Positions 6,343-13,991 are shown, counted from the stretch's first letter. The stretch is 14,151 bases of DNA from Lentisphaeria bacterium UBA1829 (GCA_002338895.1 DDJH01000024.1:4647-18797), one strand, 5' to 3'. The notes: generated by a model from the letters alone, not told the origin. Translations and numbers: made by a program.

Positions 6343-7359
6343 GAGCCCCTCATCCAGTCCGAAGCGGATGTTCATGCACTGGATCGCCTGTCCGGACGCC
6401 CCCTTGGTCAGATTGTCGATACAGCTGAAGACCAGAAGTTTGTTCGTGTGCGGATCCATCGCAAAGCCGATTTCGCAGCGGTTGGTCATCGTGACATGTT
6501 TCGTATCGGGCAGTTTCCCGGCGGGAAGAACTTTGACGAAGCGTTCGTTCCCGTAGGTTGCCCTGTAACACTCTTCGACGGCCTCCTTCGTGCATTTCGC
6601 GGTCGGCTGAAGAACGATTGTGGAGTTGATGCCGCGGTTCATCGGCGTCAGGTGCGGAATGAAGTTGACCGCCAGTTCCGGAACGCCGGCGGCAACGGCC
6701 AGCTCCTGTTCGATCTCGGGCAGATGGCGATGGCCGACCGGTCCGTAGGCGCGGATGCTCTCATTGCATTCCGGATAGATGTAGGGAAGATCCACCTTCC
6801 GTCCGGCTCCCGTGACGCCGCTCATGGAGGCGATGATGATGTCCTTCGTCTCCACCAGTCCGGCTTTGAGTAGAGGGGCGACCGCGAGGATGATGCTGGT
6901 CGGATAGCATCCCGGGCAGGCGATGAACGCGGCATTGCGGATCTGTTCGCGGTAGCGTTCCGGCGATCCGTAGACCGCCTGCTTCAGCAGCTCCGGCGCG
7001 GGATGATCCTTGCCGTAGTATTCCTTGTACTTGGCGGTGGAGCGGAGGCGGAAGTCCGCGCTGATGTCGAACACCCGGACCCCGGATTCCATCAGGGGAA
7101 TTGCGTATTCGGAGGCCAGTCCGTGCGGGAGGGCGAGAAAGGCAGCGTCGCATTCCGCGGCGATCTGTTTGACGTCCGGTGCGGAGAATTTCAGGTTCAT
7201 TCCGTAAAACCGGGGGAAGATGTCGGAGATCTCCCTGCCCGCGTTCTGGCGGGAGGTGATGATCCGCAGATCCACATTCGGATGCCCCGTCAGAAGACGG
7301 ATCAGTTCTTCACCGGCGTAGCCGGATGCGCCGACAACGGCCACACGTATCTTTGTCAT
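6331..7359 (-). CDS. argC: N-acetyl-gamma-glutamyl-phosphate reductase (ArgC)
   Basis: NADPH-dependent reduction of N-acetyl-glutamyl-5-phosphate to the semialdehyde in arginine synthesis. The product is 342 residues, the usual length. Seen: the nucleotide-binding GASGYAGEELIRLL (10-23), ISADFRLR (99-106), the catalytic cysteine in CPGCYPT (C151), SGVTGAGRK (180-188), GHRHLPEIEQEL (209-220) with the family histidines, and FIPHLTPMNRGI (233-244). Start: ATG at 7359 is preceded by GGAGAAG at suitable spacing. A GTG at 7377 in the same frame would place that ribosome binding site inside the gene, so it is rejected. No other arginine gene lies in the window. It is divergent from the kinase gene across a 199-base gap. 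Confidence 0.97.
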   Translation of the reverse strand: MTKIRVAVVGASGYAGEELIRLLTGHPNVDLRIITSRQNAGREISDIFPRFYGMNLKFSAPDVKQIAAECDAAFLALPHGLASEYAIPLMESGVRVFDISADFRLRSTAKYKEYYGKDHPAPELLKQAVYGSPERYREQIRNAAFIACPGCYPTSIILAVAPLLKAGLVETKDIIIASMSGVTGAGRKVDLPYIYPECNESIRAYGPVGHRHLPEIEQELAVAAGVPELAVNFIPHLTPMNRGINSTIVLQPTAKCTKEAVEECYRATYGNERFVKVLPAGKLPDTKHVTMTNRCEIGFAMDPHTNKLLVFSCIDNLTKGASGQAIQCMNIRFGLDEGLGLC

Positions 7360-7400
7360 ATTGCTTCTCCAGGTCACAGTTGAAAAAAGTTGTTTTCATT

Positions 7401-7406
7401 AATATA
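7401..7406 (-). promoter_or_regulatory. Possible -10 element for argC
   Basis: On the minus strand TATATT (7406 down to 7401) matches the sigma70 -10 consensus at five of six bases and would give a leader of about 35 bases before the argC start. No convincing -35 hexamer lies 16-18 bases upstream, where the sequence is pyrimidine-rich. Low confidence. Confidence 0.3.
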
Positions 7407-7494
7407 AACCCCCTTTCCGAAAAAGAAAGAGAGAAAGCGAAAAAAAAGCGAATCCCTCCGGTTTCCATTTCCGCGAAAAAAGCTCTCCGCGGAC

Positions 7495-7523
7495 TTGACA
7501 ATCGTGCGAAGAGTCGGTATGGT
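7495..7523 (+). promoter_or_regulatory. Sigma70-type promoter of the kinase gene
   Basis: A perfect -35 hexamer TTGACA (7495-7500), a 17-base spacer and TATGGT (7518-7523, four of six matches to TATAAT). Transcription would begin near 7530, leaving a leader of about 30 bases that contains the AGGAGGG ribosome binding site (7548-7554). It lies in the argC/kinase divergent gap and points towards the kinase. Confidence 0.7.
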
Positions 7524-7558
7524 ATACAGATGCGGATGCGGAGCTCCAGGAGGGCGCA

Positions 7559-9664
7559 ATGGGGAAGGAAACGTTGAAAACGGGTGAACTGGATGCGACA
7601 ATGGTGATTTCGGACACCATGTCGTCGAATCGTCTGCCGACCGAAGGGGAGGAGTCGGAACTGTTTGACGAGAGTCCCCGTTTTGCAAGCCGTTTTCCGT
7701 TTATCTGCAAGTTCGCGGCGGGCGGCGTCGGCGTGGTCTACAAGGCGCGGGACATGGTGTTCAACCGGATCGTCGCCGTCAAGACGCTGAACGACCAGTT
7801 CAAGGATGACGAGGAGGCCAATCAGGCGTTCCTGAACGAAAGCCGTCTGAATGCGACGCTCGATCATCCGTCGATTGTTCCGGTCTATGCGCTCGGACAT
7901 ACGGAAGATGGCCGCCTCCAGTGCGTGATGAAGCTGATCAACGGAACCAGCCTCGACCGATTCATCGACGAGATCCGGGAACGGTACGACCAGCGGAAAA
8001 TCACTCCCGTTCAGGAACATCACGCGCTGATCTCCCGTCTGGAATACTTTCTTAAAATCTGCGAGGCGGTCGAATACTGCCACAGCATGAAAATCGTCCA
8101 TGGGGATATCAAGCCGGCAAACATCCAGATGGGCCGGTTCGGCGAGGTGTATCTGATGGACTGGGGATGCGCCCGCCACTTCGGCGCAAAACCGGAACGC
8201 ATCAGCGGAACGCCCAACTATCTTCCGCCGGAGTTCCTCGCGGACAAGACCGTGACGCCGCAGATTGATATTTTCGCCCTCGGCATGATCCTGTTTGAAA
8301 TGACAACCCTGCTGCGCGCAAGTCAGACCGAGGAGGATCGGACAACCCGCGGATGTCTGATCTACAATCCCGAAACCTACAGCCATTATCTGCCGTCGCT
8401 GAAGATCAACGACCGGATTCTGGCCATTATTCTGAAGGCGGTCAATCCGGATCCGGCGCGGCGGTATCAGACCGTCGCGGAGCTGGCGGGTGATGTGCGC
8501 CATTTTATTTACGACGAGGAGATTTCCGCGGCGCCCGATCATCTGCTCCGGAAAATTTTCCGGATCCTCTATCGGAACCGGATGAAAACGGTTCTGGTTG
8601 CGGGAGCCGTCTTTCTGCTGTTCTGTCTGGGATTGTTTTACCTGTCGTATTCCGCGAGCCGCGCGGAGCAGCTCCATGCGGAGGAGGCCGCGCGCCGCGT
8701 CACGATGACCGCCTATACCGATCTGCTGGCCAATTCCGTGGAACGGCGTTTTCTGCTCTCTCAGGCTCAGCTGCTTCTCTTTGCGGACAATCTCATCGAG
8801 GACACGCTGGAGCAGAATTCCAAGAAAACCCGTTTCTACGATCAGGAGGATTACCGGAAACCGGAGACCTCGCCGCCCGGTATGATCCGTTCGGATCTCT
8901 ATCCGAATCCGGTCAATCTGCGCTACATGGTGCGCACGCCGTCGGAGAAGGAGGATGTCCGGATGCAGAAGCTGAACGACCCGAAGGCGTTTGTCTATCT
9001 CTGCAACAAGATCCTCTATTACGATCTTTCCAGCCATGATGTGCAGGAGAACCGCAGGATTCAGCAGAAACTGCTCTCCCCGGAAAACATGATTCAGCGC
9101 TTTTTTGTCCGCTGGGCGGACGGAACCCGCTATGCGTATCCGGGATCCTACGATCCGCCCGGAACGGAGGTGGCGCGGGAGGTCTGGGAAAAGGATCTGG
9201 ACATCAACCGGAAAATCTCCTGGTCGACGCCCTATCGCGGACTGGCCGGACAGTGCCGGATCGCCGCAAAATATCCGATGTTCGCCGCGCACGACCGCTA
9301 TCTCGGCCATGCGGGAATCGAACTGCGGCTGACCACGCTTCTTCAGCCGCTTCTGCAGGCGACTCTGGACGATCCGGTCCATGAGCTGTATATCGTCACC
9401 CGGCAGGGAACCCTTCTGCAGATCATCAACGGGAAACTTGCGCTCATTCAGGGCGATGACGCTCTGCCGGACGGAATCTCCTCCGGGCGGATCCGTCAGC
9501 TGCTCGACCATCTGAAACGCTCCAAACTCAAGCTGATCACAGCGGAGCTGGGCGGACGTTCCTACTATGTTTCATCCGCCGCCATCCCGACGATGGAAGG
9601 AGATCTTCTTCAGCTGATCTCTGCCGAAAAGATGAAAAATCACTCCCACGCTCTGCCGTTCTGA
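7559..9664 (+). CDS. Membrane Ser/Thr protein kinase with extracytoplasmic Cache-like sensor
   Basis: A 701-residue eukaryotic-like (Hanks-type) kinase. An N-terminal tail of about 45 residues is Thr- and acid-rich. The kinase domain (about 48-316) shows the glycine loop FAAGGVGVVYKA, the ATP-binding lysine K75 (VAVKTL), the catalytic loop HGDIKPAN (D183) with HGD in place of HRD, DWG (201-203) in place of DFG, and the PPE motif near 223. One membrane helix follows (about 344-364). The C-terminal part (about 375-692) looks like a periplasmic double Cache ligand-binding region: a long helix, FFVRWADGTRYAYPG (about 515-529), WSTPYRG, DRYLGHAGIELRLTTLLQPLL, then a second sub-domain ending in SYYVSSAAIPTMEGDLLQLIS. 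It is likely to sense a small extracellular ligand and phosphorylate cytoplasmic targets. ATG 7559 has AGGAGGG 4 bases upstream. The 3' end overlaps the convergent HAAS-domain gene by 25 bases. Confidence 0.9.
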   Translation: MGKETLKTGELDATMVISDTMSSNRLPTEGEESELFDESPRFASRFPFICKFAAGGVGVVYKARDMVFNRIVAVKTLNDQFKDDEEANQAFLNESRLNATLDHPSIVPVYALGHTEDGRLQCVMKLINGTSLDRFIDEIRERYDQRKITPVQEHHALISRLEYFLKICEAVEYCHSMKIVHGDIKPANIQMGRFGEVYLMDWGCARHFGAKPERISGTPNYLPPEFLADKTVTPQIDIFALGMILFEMTTLLRASQTEEDRTTRGCLIYNPETYSHYLPSLKINDRILAIILKAVNPDPARRYQTVAELAGDVRHFIYDEEISAAPDHLLRKIFRILYRNRMKTVLVAGAVFLLFCLGLFYLSYSASRAEQLHAEEAARRVTMTAYTDLLANSVERRFLLSQAQLLLFADNLIEDTLEQNSKKTRFYDQEDYRKPETSPPGMIRSDLYPNPVNLRYMVRTPSEKEDVRMQKLNDPKAFVYLCNKILYYDLSSHDVQENRRIQQKLLSPENMIQRFFVRWADGTRYAYPGSYDPPGTEVAREVWEKDLDINRKISWSTPYRGLAGQCRIAAKYPMFAAHDRYLGHAGIELRLTTLLQPLLQATLDDPVHELYIVTRQGTLLQIINGKLALIQGDDALPDGISSGRIRQLLDHLKRSKLKLITAELGGRSYYVSSAAIPTMEGDLLQLISAEKMKNHSHALPF

Positions 9665-11640
9665 TCGGGCCCGTCCCGCAGATCCTGCAGGGCGCGGATC
9701 ATGGAGCCGGAAAGTTTCGAGGCAAGGCGGTGTTCCGCTTTCAGCACGTCCCACCCTTTGGAGAAAAAGAAGGGATCGCGCTCCATCTGAATCCGGCATT
9801 CCCGCGTCAGCTCCGGACGGAGAACTCCTCCGGCAAGACAGAGCAGCGCAACATAGAAATACAGAAGATTCAGCGACAGTGTCGCAGGAGGAAGCCGTCC
9901 TTTCGGAAATCCAAGCACTCCGGCCGATCCTCTCAGCTCCCGTTTGACAATCCAGCTGTAAATCAGCGGAATTCCGAACACAAGAAACAGGTTCCCTCCA
10001 AGAAGACGGAGCCAGTTCTCTTCCGGCGCCCATTCCCGTCCGCCGAGAACATCAATCCGGGTGAAGAGGATATAGCACGCCAGCGGAAGAAGAATTCCGA
10101 ACCCTGCCGCTTTCAGACAGCTTCTCCATGAGGGAAACAGGAAAAGCGCATGATGTCCGCGCAGCTGTGCAACGCCGAGACCGATCGCATGAGCTGCGAT
10201 CAGCAGCACGAGAAACAGACTCATCAGCGCCAGAGCCAGCAGATCGCAGAGCGCATAGGTGAGCGCCCGTCCAGGAGCCAGCTGGTCCGGAGAGATATTC
10301 TCTTTCAGGCCGGGAAGAAGCATTTTCTGCATCCATCCGCCCCGGGTGCGGAGAAGAGTCTGATCGGGATTTTTCCGTTCCTTCCAGTTGTCGATGGACC
10401 TTCCAAGCGCGGTCAGTTTCCGGATCTCCTCCGTGTCGTTCCGCCGCTGAGCCGAATACAGAAAAATTTTCCCGATCGCGTGACAGACCAGCACTTCAAC
10501 CAGCGAGTCGCTGTTGTCCGCCAGAAGCTGATGGAGAAAGATCCGCCAGGAACGCAGGATCGGCTCCGCGTGTGCATGGTCCTGTTCGTCCAGCAGAGTT
10601 TCCCCGTAAAGGATCACCTGCCGCGCCAGCTGCCGGTGAATGTTCAGGTGCGGCAGCGCCGCGGATGCGGAAAGCGAGAACTTCTGAATCTGACCGAAAA
10701 AATCGTTTTCCGGATGGAGACGGCGGATCTGACTTCGCAGGAACTCCAGACTGCCGGTTTTCAGAAACGGTTTCTGCAGTCCGTTCCGGTAATGCTCCAT
10801 CGCCCGTTCCAGAAGCCGGCGGTCATGGACACGGAGATGGTAGACCGGAGCATTTTTCCCGTCTTTCCCGTCTTTCCCGTCGGACTCCGTTCGCTCCGGG
10901 AAAACCGCCGGAGATGCGAGAACAAAGGCTTCCAGATAGTCGTAGAGCGCGTTGCGGGGATCCTGTTTCCGTCCTTCCCGGAGCACAGTTTGCAGTTCCC
11001 GCAGAAGCTGTTTCTGTCCGGCGGTTCGGAGAAAGGGCTTCCCCACTTCGCCGCCGGAGGAGCTTTTCTCTGCCAGAAGTTGTGCGAAAAGCGCGGTGAT
11101 GAGCCGGTTTTCCGGAAAGAGTGCGTGAAGACGGCGGAAGTGTGCGATCTCTCCGGAGGAGCCCGGACCGCGGCATTCGAGCGCATCCGAAAAAAGCACT
11201 CGTTCCTGCTCCGGAAGCCGGGAAAGGGTGCGGGAATTCAAAATCCGTGCCGGGATCATCGCGTCCGACTCCTCCGGATCCGACGACATCAGTGTCCCCA
11301 GATACAGCATTCCGGCAATCGTCCGGAAATCAATGCAGAGAAACAGCCCCGCAAGCAGAAGCGGCAGAGCGGCCAGTTTCAGCCAGAAACGGATTTTCGC
11401 CCGCGTCGAGAGCCGTTTCCGGTTGGAGAGAAAAAGCGCGTTCGCCACCTCTTCCGGATTGCCGAAGCGCTGCTGTGCCCGGATTTCGGCCTCTTCGGGC
11501 GAAACGCCATTTTCCTCCTCCTCTTCCCGGGTCTCTTCCAGATGGCTTTTCAGCTCCTGTTCGATCTCCAGGCGCAGGGCCGGGTCGTCCGACAGCGTCT
11601 GCGTGCAGGCGGAAAGATACGATGAAAATCGGTTCCCCAT
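9640..11640 (-). CDS. HAAS (permease-prefix) domain membrane protein of unknown function
   Basis: A 666-residue protein that begins with an acidic helical HAAS-type domain (about 1-75: LSDDPALRLEIEQELKSHLE ... VSPEEAEIRAQQRFGNPEEVA), the kind found on membrane proteins controlled by an adjacent PadR regulator. One membrane helix follows (about 86-105), then about 350 mainly helical soluble residues (110-455) with repeated Leu/Ala-rich helices that could be TPR-like. The end has four more hydrophobic segments (about 460-490, 510-527, 545-567, 588-606). I see no ATPase, FtsX or MacB motif, so the C-terminal part is not recognised. Start: ATG 11640 has a GGAGGTGA ribosome binding site (11645-11652) four bases away. 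The open frame extends further upstream but only across the padR gene. It follows padR by 17 bases and was probably cotranscribed with it. Confidence 0.72.
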   Translation of the reverse strand: MGNRFSSYLSACTQTLSDDPALRLEIEQELKSHLEETREEEEENGVSPEEAEIRAQQRFGNPEEVANALFLSNRKRLSTRAKIRFWLKLAALPLLLAGLFLCIDFRTIAGMLYLGTLMSSDPEESDAMIPARILNSRTLSRLPEQERVLFSDALECRGPGSSGEIAHFRRLHALFPENRLITALFAQLLAEKSSSGGEVGKPFLRTAGQKQLLRELQTVLREGRKQDPRNALYDYLEAFVLASPAVFPERTESDGKDGKDGKNAPVYHLRVHDRRLLERAMEHYRNGLQKPFLKTGSLEFLRSQIRRLHPENDFFGQIQKFSLSASAALPHLNIHRQLARQVILYGETLLDEQDHAHAEPILRSWRIFLHQLLADNSDSLVEVLVCHAIGKIFLYSAQRRNDTEEIRKLTALGRSIDNWKERKNPDQTLLRTRGGWMQKMLLPGLKENISPDQLAPGRALTYALCDLLALALMSLFLVLLIAAHAIGLGVAQLRGHHALFLFPSWRSCLKAAGFGILLPLACYILFTRIDVLGGREWAPEENWLRLLGGNLFLVFGIPLIYSWIVKRELRGSAGVLGFPKGRLPPATLSLNLLYFYVALLCLAGGVLRPELTRECRIQMERDPFFFSKGWDVLKAEHRLASKLSGSMIRALQDLRDGPDQNGRAWE
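10855..10881. repeat. Three perfect 9-bp tandem repeats inside the HAAS-protein gene
   Basis: TTTCCCGTC is repeated three times without a break (10855-10863, 10864-10872, 10873-10881). On the coding (minus) strand it encodes an Asp-Gly-Lys tripeptide repeat, at about residues 254-262 of the membrane protein, in a charged loop. Copy number could vary without shifting the frame. Confidence 0.85.
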
Positions 11641-11657
11641 CCGCTCACCTCCGGCAT

Positions 11658-11984
11658 TCAGGCGGGAGAATCCGCCAGAAGAGCGCTGAAGGCGCGGCAG
11701 AAGGCGCGGGCTTCTGCGGTCCGTGCCCGGGCGGCTGTGGAGCCTCTGGCTGTCAGCGAATAGTATTTCCGGAGTTTCCCTCCGCATCCCCGCCACTCGG
11801 AGGCAAGGAGCCCTTCCGACTCCAGCCGGTGCAGACACGGATACAGCGACCCCTCCTTCCACTCAAAGAAACCGTCTGTGCGTTCGTTGACCGTTTTGAT
11901 CATCTCATACCCATACATGGGGTGTTCGCCGAGCAGACGGAGAATCACCGTCTCCACAGATCCGCGGATCAGTTCCTTGTTCAT
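11658..11984 (-). CDS. PadR family transcriptional regulator
   Basis: A 108-residue winged-helix repressor of the short PadR subfamily. Seen: the N-terminal helix MNKELIRGSVETVILRLL, HPMYGYEMIKTVNERTDGFFEWKEGSLYPCLHRLESEGLL split over recognition helix and wing (about residues 21-60), then the wing GKLRKYYSLTARG and a short C-terminal dimerisation helix. ATG 11984 is the start: it has a strong AAAGGAGG (11990-11997) five bases away, and the family N-terminus begins there. The open frame continues upstream into the promoter region and beyond without similarity. It is followed after 17 bases by the HAAS-domain protein gene; PadR plus HAAS-domain pairs are a familiar arrangement in which the regulator controls the membrane partner. 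It is likely autoregulated through the palindrome at 12034-12054. Confidence 0.93.
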   Translation of the reverse strand: MNKELIRGSVETVILRLLGEHPMYGYEMIKTVNERTDGFFEWKEGSLYPCLHRLESEGLLASEWRGCGGKLRKYYSLTARGSTAARARTAEARAFCRAFSALLADSPA

Positions 11985-12030
11985 CTCGTCCTCCTTTCCT
12001 CCATGGTTGAAACAATCCGTTTCTTCCGGG

Positions 12031-12059
12031 AAGATACATCGACTGTCTAGGTATATCAA
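12031..12059 (-). promoter_or_regulatory. Promoter of padR and the HAAS-domain gene
   Basis: On the minus strand TTGATA (12059 to 12054, five of six matches), a 17-base spacer and TATCTT (12036 to 12031, four of six). The predicted start is near 12024, about 40 bases before the padR start. An A/T tract (12081-12090) lies further upstream. Confidence 0.65.
12034..12054. promoter_or_regulatory. Probable PadR operator (21-bp palindrome)
   Basis: Minus strand: ATACCTAGAC, one central A, GTCGATGTAT. The halves are complementary at 8 of 10 positions. The palindrome fills the spacer and overlaps the -10 hexamer and the end of the -35 hexamer of the padR promoter, so a bound repressor would block RNA polymerase. 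Assignment to PadR comes from position and symmetry. Confidence 0.6.
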
Positions 12060-12090
12060 GCGCAGATCGTGAAAAAGAGGAAAAATTTTT

Positions 12091-12945
12091 TCACCGTTTC
12101 CGGAGATGCTCCGCCGCTTTCGGGAAGACGCGGCAGGCGTTGGAGAAGAAAACCTGTTCCCGGAACTCTTCCGGAACAAGGGTCTGCATTCCATCCACGT
12201 AGGACGGGATGTTGATCAGCGGCCAGTCGGAGCCGTAGAGCACCTTCTCGTAGTGATCCAGATAAACGAGCCACTGGCGGACGTAATCCAGGTGGAGACG
12301 GTATTTTTTCAGAAACTCCTGCGAAGTATAGTTTCCCTCTGCGAACCCGGAAAGATCCAGATACACGTTCGGATTCTTCTGAGCGACCGCGGTTGCGTCC
12401 ACGATCCACGGATTCCCGTAATGCGCCATGACAATGCGCAGATCCGGATGGCGCACCGCCAGTTCATCCACGTTCAGCGGATGGGAAAACTTCAGCAGAC
12501 CGTGTGTCCCCGCCAGCTCTCCGGTGTGGATCACAACGGGCAGATCGTACTGCTCCGCCAGTTCAAGAAAGGGGGCGTGAAGCGGATCATTCAGCGGAAC
12601 GGAGTTGTAGCCCGGATAGAGCTTGAGTCCGACACAGTCCGGCTTCCGGAACTCCGTCTCAAAAAGTTCCAGAGAACGGTCCAGAGTCTGCGGATCGAGT
12701 TCGCGGCTTTCGAGTCCGGCGCAGAACACCAGAAAATCGGGGAGAGGACGATTCGGCAGACGCGGCGTCGCAACGCCGTCGATCCGCTCCCCGCCCATCT
12801 CCCCCATGACGATTCCGAGGACGATGGAGCGCGTGTCGAAGGCTCCTTTCAGACTTTCCGCCGTGTTTCTATGTCCGGCCGCCTCGGCAGAACGGTCGAA
12901 CCCTTCGCAGGCGGAGAAATGGAGGTGTGCGTCGATGATCTTCAT
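12091..12945 (-). CDS. Amidohydrolase-family metal-dependent hydrolase (amidohydrolase 2 type)
   Basis: A 284-residue TIM-barrel hydrolase of the amidohydrolase_2 kind. Seen: the N-terminal metal motif DAHLHF (H7, H9), GLKLYPGY with K108, PVVIHTGE with H140, MAHYGNPW with H175, and VLYGSDWPL with D240, the expected order of metal and catalytic residues. Substrates in this family range from hydrolysis of amides and esters to decarboxylation of aromatic acids; the sequence does not tell which applies. Start: ATG 12945 forms an ATGA overlap with the stop of prmA (12942-12944), which supports translational coupling; the frame is open further upstream but has no matching N-terminus. The gene ends 31 bases before the padR -35 hexamer and no terminator is visible between them. 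Confidence 0.85.
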   Translation of the reverse strand: MKIIDAHLHFSACEGFDRSAEAAGHRNTAESLKGAFDTRSIVLGIVMGEMGGERIDGVATPRLPNRPLPDFLVFCAGLESRELDPQTLDRSLELFETEFRKPDCVGLKLYPGYNSVPLNDPLHAPFLELAEQYDLPVVIHTGELAGTHGLLKFSHPLNVDELAVRHPDLRIVMAHYGNPWIVDATAVAQKNPNVYLDLSGFAEGNYTSQEFLKKYRLHLDYVRQWLVYLDHYEKVLYGSDWPLINIPSYVDGMQTLVPEEFREQVFFSNACRVFPKAAEHLRKR

Positions 12946-13829
12946 TTTTCCCGGACGAACGCTCCTCCGCGCCACTGTTTTTCCTCGGCCGTATCCACCT
13001 GTCGGCATCCGGCGCTTTCAAAGGCGCTGCGGACCGTTTCATACTCCTTGTCGAGAATTCCGGCAAGAATCAGCACTCCGCCGACTTTCAGAAGCGAAAG
13101 GAGTTTGTCTTTTCCCGCCAGAAGAGCGGACGAGAGGATGTTGGCCGCAATCACGTCGAAGGTCCTGCCGCGCGCATTGAATTCGATCAGCGAGGCTGTG
13201 GAAAAACGGATGCGGGAACAGCCGTTGGCCGCGGCGTTTTCTCCGGCAATGCGGACCGCGTCCGGATCGATGTCGAACGCCTGGATCTCTCCCCAGCCGA
13301 GCTTTTCCGCGGCGATTGCGAGGATGCCCGATCCGCATCCGGCATCGAGCATGGAGGCCCGGGAGACATCGTGGCCGGCGGCGAAGCGGTCGAGCCGGGA
13401 GAGACAGAACTTTGTGGTCGCGTGCTGTCCTGTTCCGAAACTCATGCCCGGATCCAGAACGATCACATGCTGTCCCGGACGGGCGTGAAAGTCGGACCAC
13501 GACGGCGTGACGGCAAGGGTTTCGGAAATTTCAATGGGTTTGAAATGAATTTTCCACGACTCCGCCCAGTCCTCCTTCCGGAGTTCGGAGAGGATCGGTT
13601 TTTCGATGACAATGTCCAGATCGCGGAAGGTTTCCTCCATGGACTGAAGCTGTTGGAGGGCGTTGCGGGCATCGTCGCCGGTTTTGAAATAGAGGGTGTG
13701 AATCAGTTCCAGTGTTTCGGCGTCGCGCCGGGAGCTGAAGTCGTAGCCGAGGGCGGTGAGAAGTTCCGGAACGGCCTCTCCGTTTTCCGAGGCGTCGCGG
13801 AAGCTCACGCAGTAAAGAACGTTGTCCAT
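12942..13829 (-). CDS. prmA: Ribosomal protein L11 methyltransferase (PrmA)
   Basis: SAM-dependent methyltransferase that modifies lysines and the N-terminus of ribosomal protein L11. The 295-residue product fits the family. An N-terminal recognition domain (about 1-100) precedes the catalytic domain. Motifs: EDWAESWKIHFKPIEI (86-101), LDPGMSFGTGQHATT (125-139), LDAGCGSGILAIAAEKLG (161-178; SAM-binding motif I), FDIDPDAV (185-192), ANILSSAL (229-236; where many homologues have NPxY-like or NI motifs). ATG 13829 is preceded by AAAGGAGA (13841-13848), though the spacing of 11 bases is wide. The stop overlaps the amidohydrolase start by ATGA. A candidate promoter lies upstream at 13869-13896. 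Confidence 0.95.
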   Translation of the reverse strand: MDNVLYCVSFRDASENGEAVPELLTALGYDFSSRRDAETLELIHTLYFKTGDDARNALQQLQSMEETFRDLDIVIEKPILSELRKEDWAESWKIHFKPIEISETLAVTPSWSDFHARPGQHVIVLDPGMSFGTGQHATTKFCLSRLDRFAAGHDVSRASMLDAGCGSGILAIAAEKLGWGEIQAFDIDPDAVRIAGENAAANGCSRIRFSTASLIEFNARGRTFDVIAANILSSALLAGKDKLLSLLKVGGVLILAGILDKEYETVRSAFESAGCRQVDTAEEKQWRGGAFVREK

Positions 13830-13868
13830 AGACGGGCGAATCTCCTTTCCGCAGGATTTTTTCCTGTT

Positions 13869-13896
13869 ACTGTACTTTCTTTTCCGTTTTTTTCAA
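13869..13896 (-). promoter_or_regulatory. Probable promoter of prmA-amidohydrolase
   Basis: On the minus strand TTGAAA (13896 to 13891, five of six), a 16-base A-rich spacer and TACAGT (13874 to 13869, four of six). The start would be near 13862, giving a leader of about 33 bases. A small inverted repeat CAGGA/TCCTG lies in that leader. Confidence 0.5.
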
Positions 13897-13950
13897 GAGA
13901 AAAGATTTGTTCATGCGGAGGGAAATCCGGCGGAAATGCGGTCGCTTTGA

Positions 13951-13979
13951 TTGTTTTCCCGTCGTTCCGGTGTTATATT
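13951..13979 (+). promoter_or_regulatory. Promoter of tRNA-Leu
   Basis: TATATT (13974-13979, five of six matches to the -10 consensus) lies 12 bases before the mature tRNA 5' end. A weak -35 TTGTTT (13951-13956) is at a spacing of 17. Transcription would start near 13986, leaving a very short 5' leader for RNase P to remove. Confidence 0.5.
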
Positions 13980-13991
13980 ACACGTCGGGAT

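Noticed and set aside
7360..7377. Upstream GTG start for argC at 7377
   Set aside because: The ribosome binding site GGAGAAG lies between this GTG and the ATG at 7359, and the family N-terminus begins at the ATG.
7523..7528. TATACA as the -10 element of the kinase promoter
   Set aside because: It would leave a 22-base spacer from the perfect TTGACA; TATGGT at 7518-7523 gives the standard 17.
7310..9511. A 733-codon open frame on the minus strand across the kinase gene
   Set aside because: It is the antisense shadow of a GC-rich gene. It shows no recognisable domain, runs over the argC start and promoter region, and the kinase frame has clear family motifs, a promoter and a ribosome binding site.
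10150..11625. A 491-codon open frame on the plus strand opposite the HAAS-protein gene
   Set aside because: The composition is that of antisense translation (many Arg, Gln, Pro), with no recognisable domain. The minus-strand frame has a perfect ribosome binding site and a HAAS domain.
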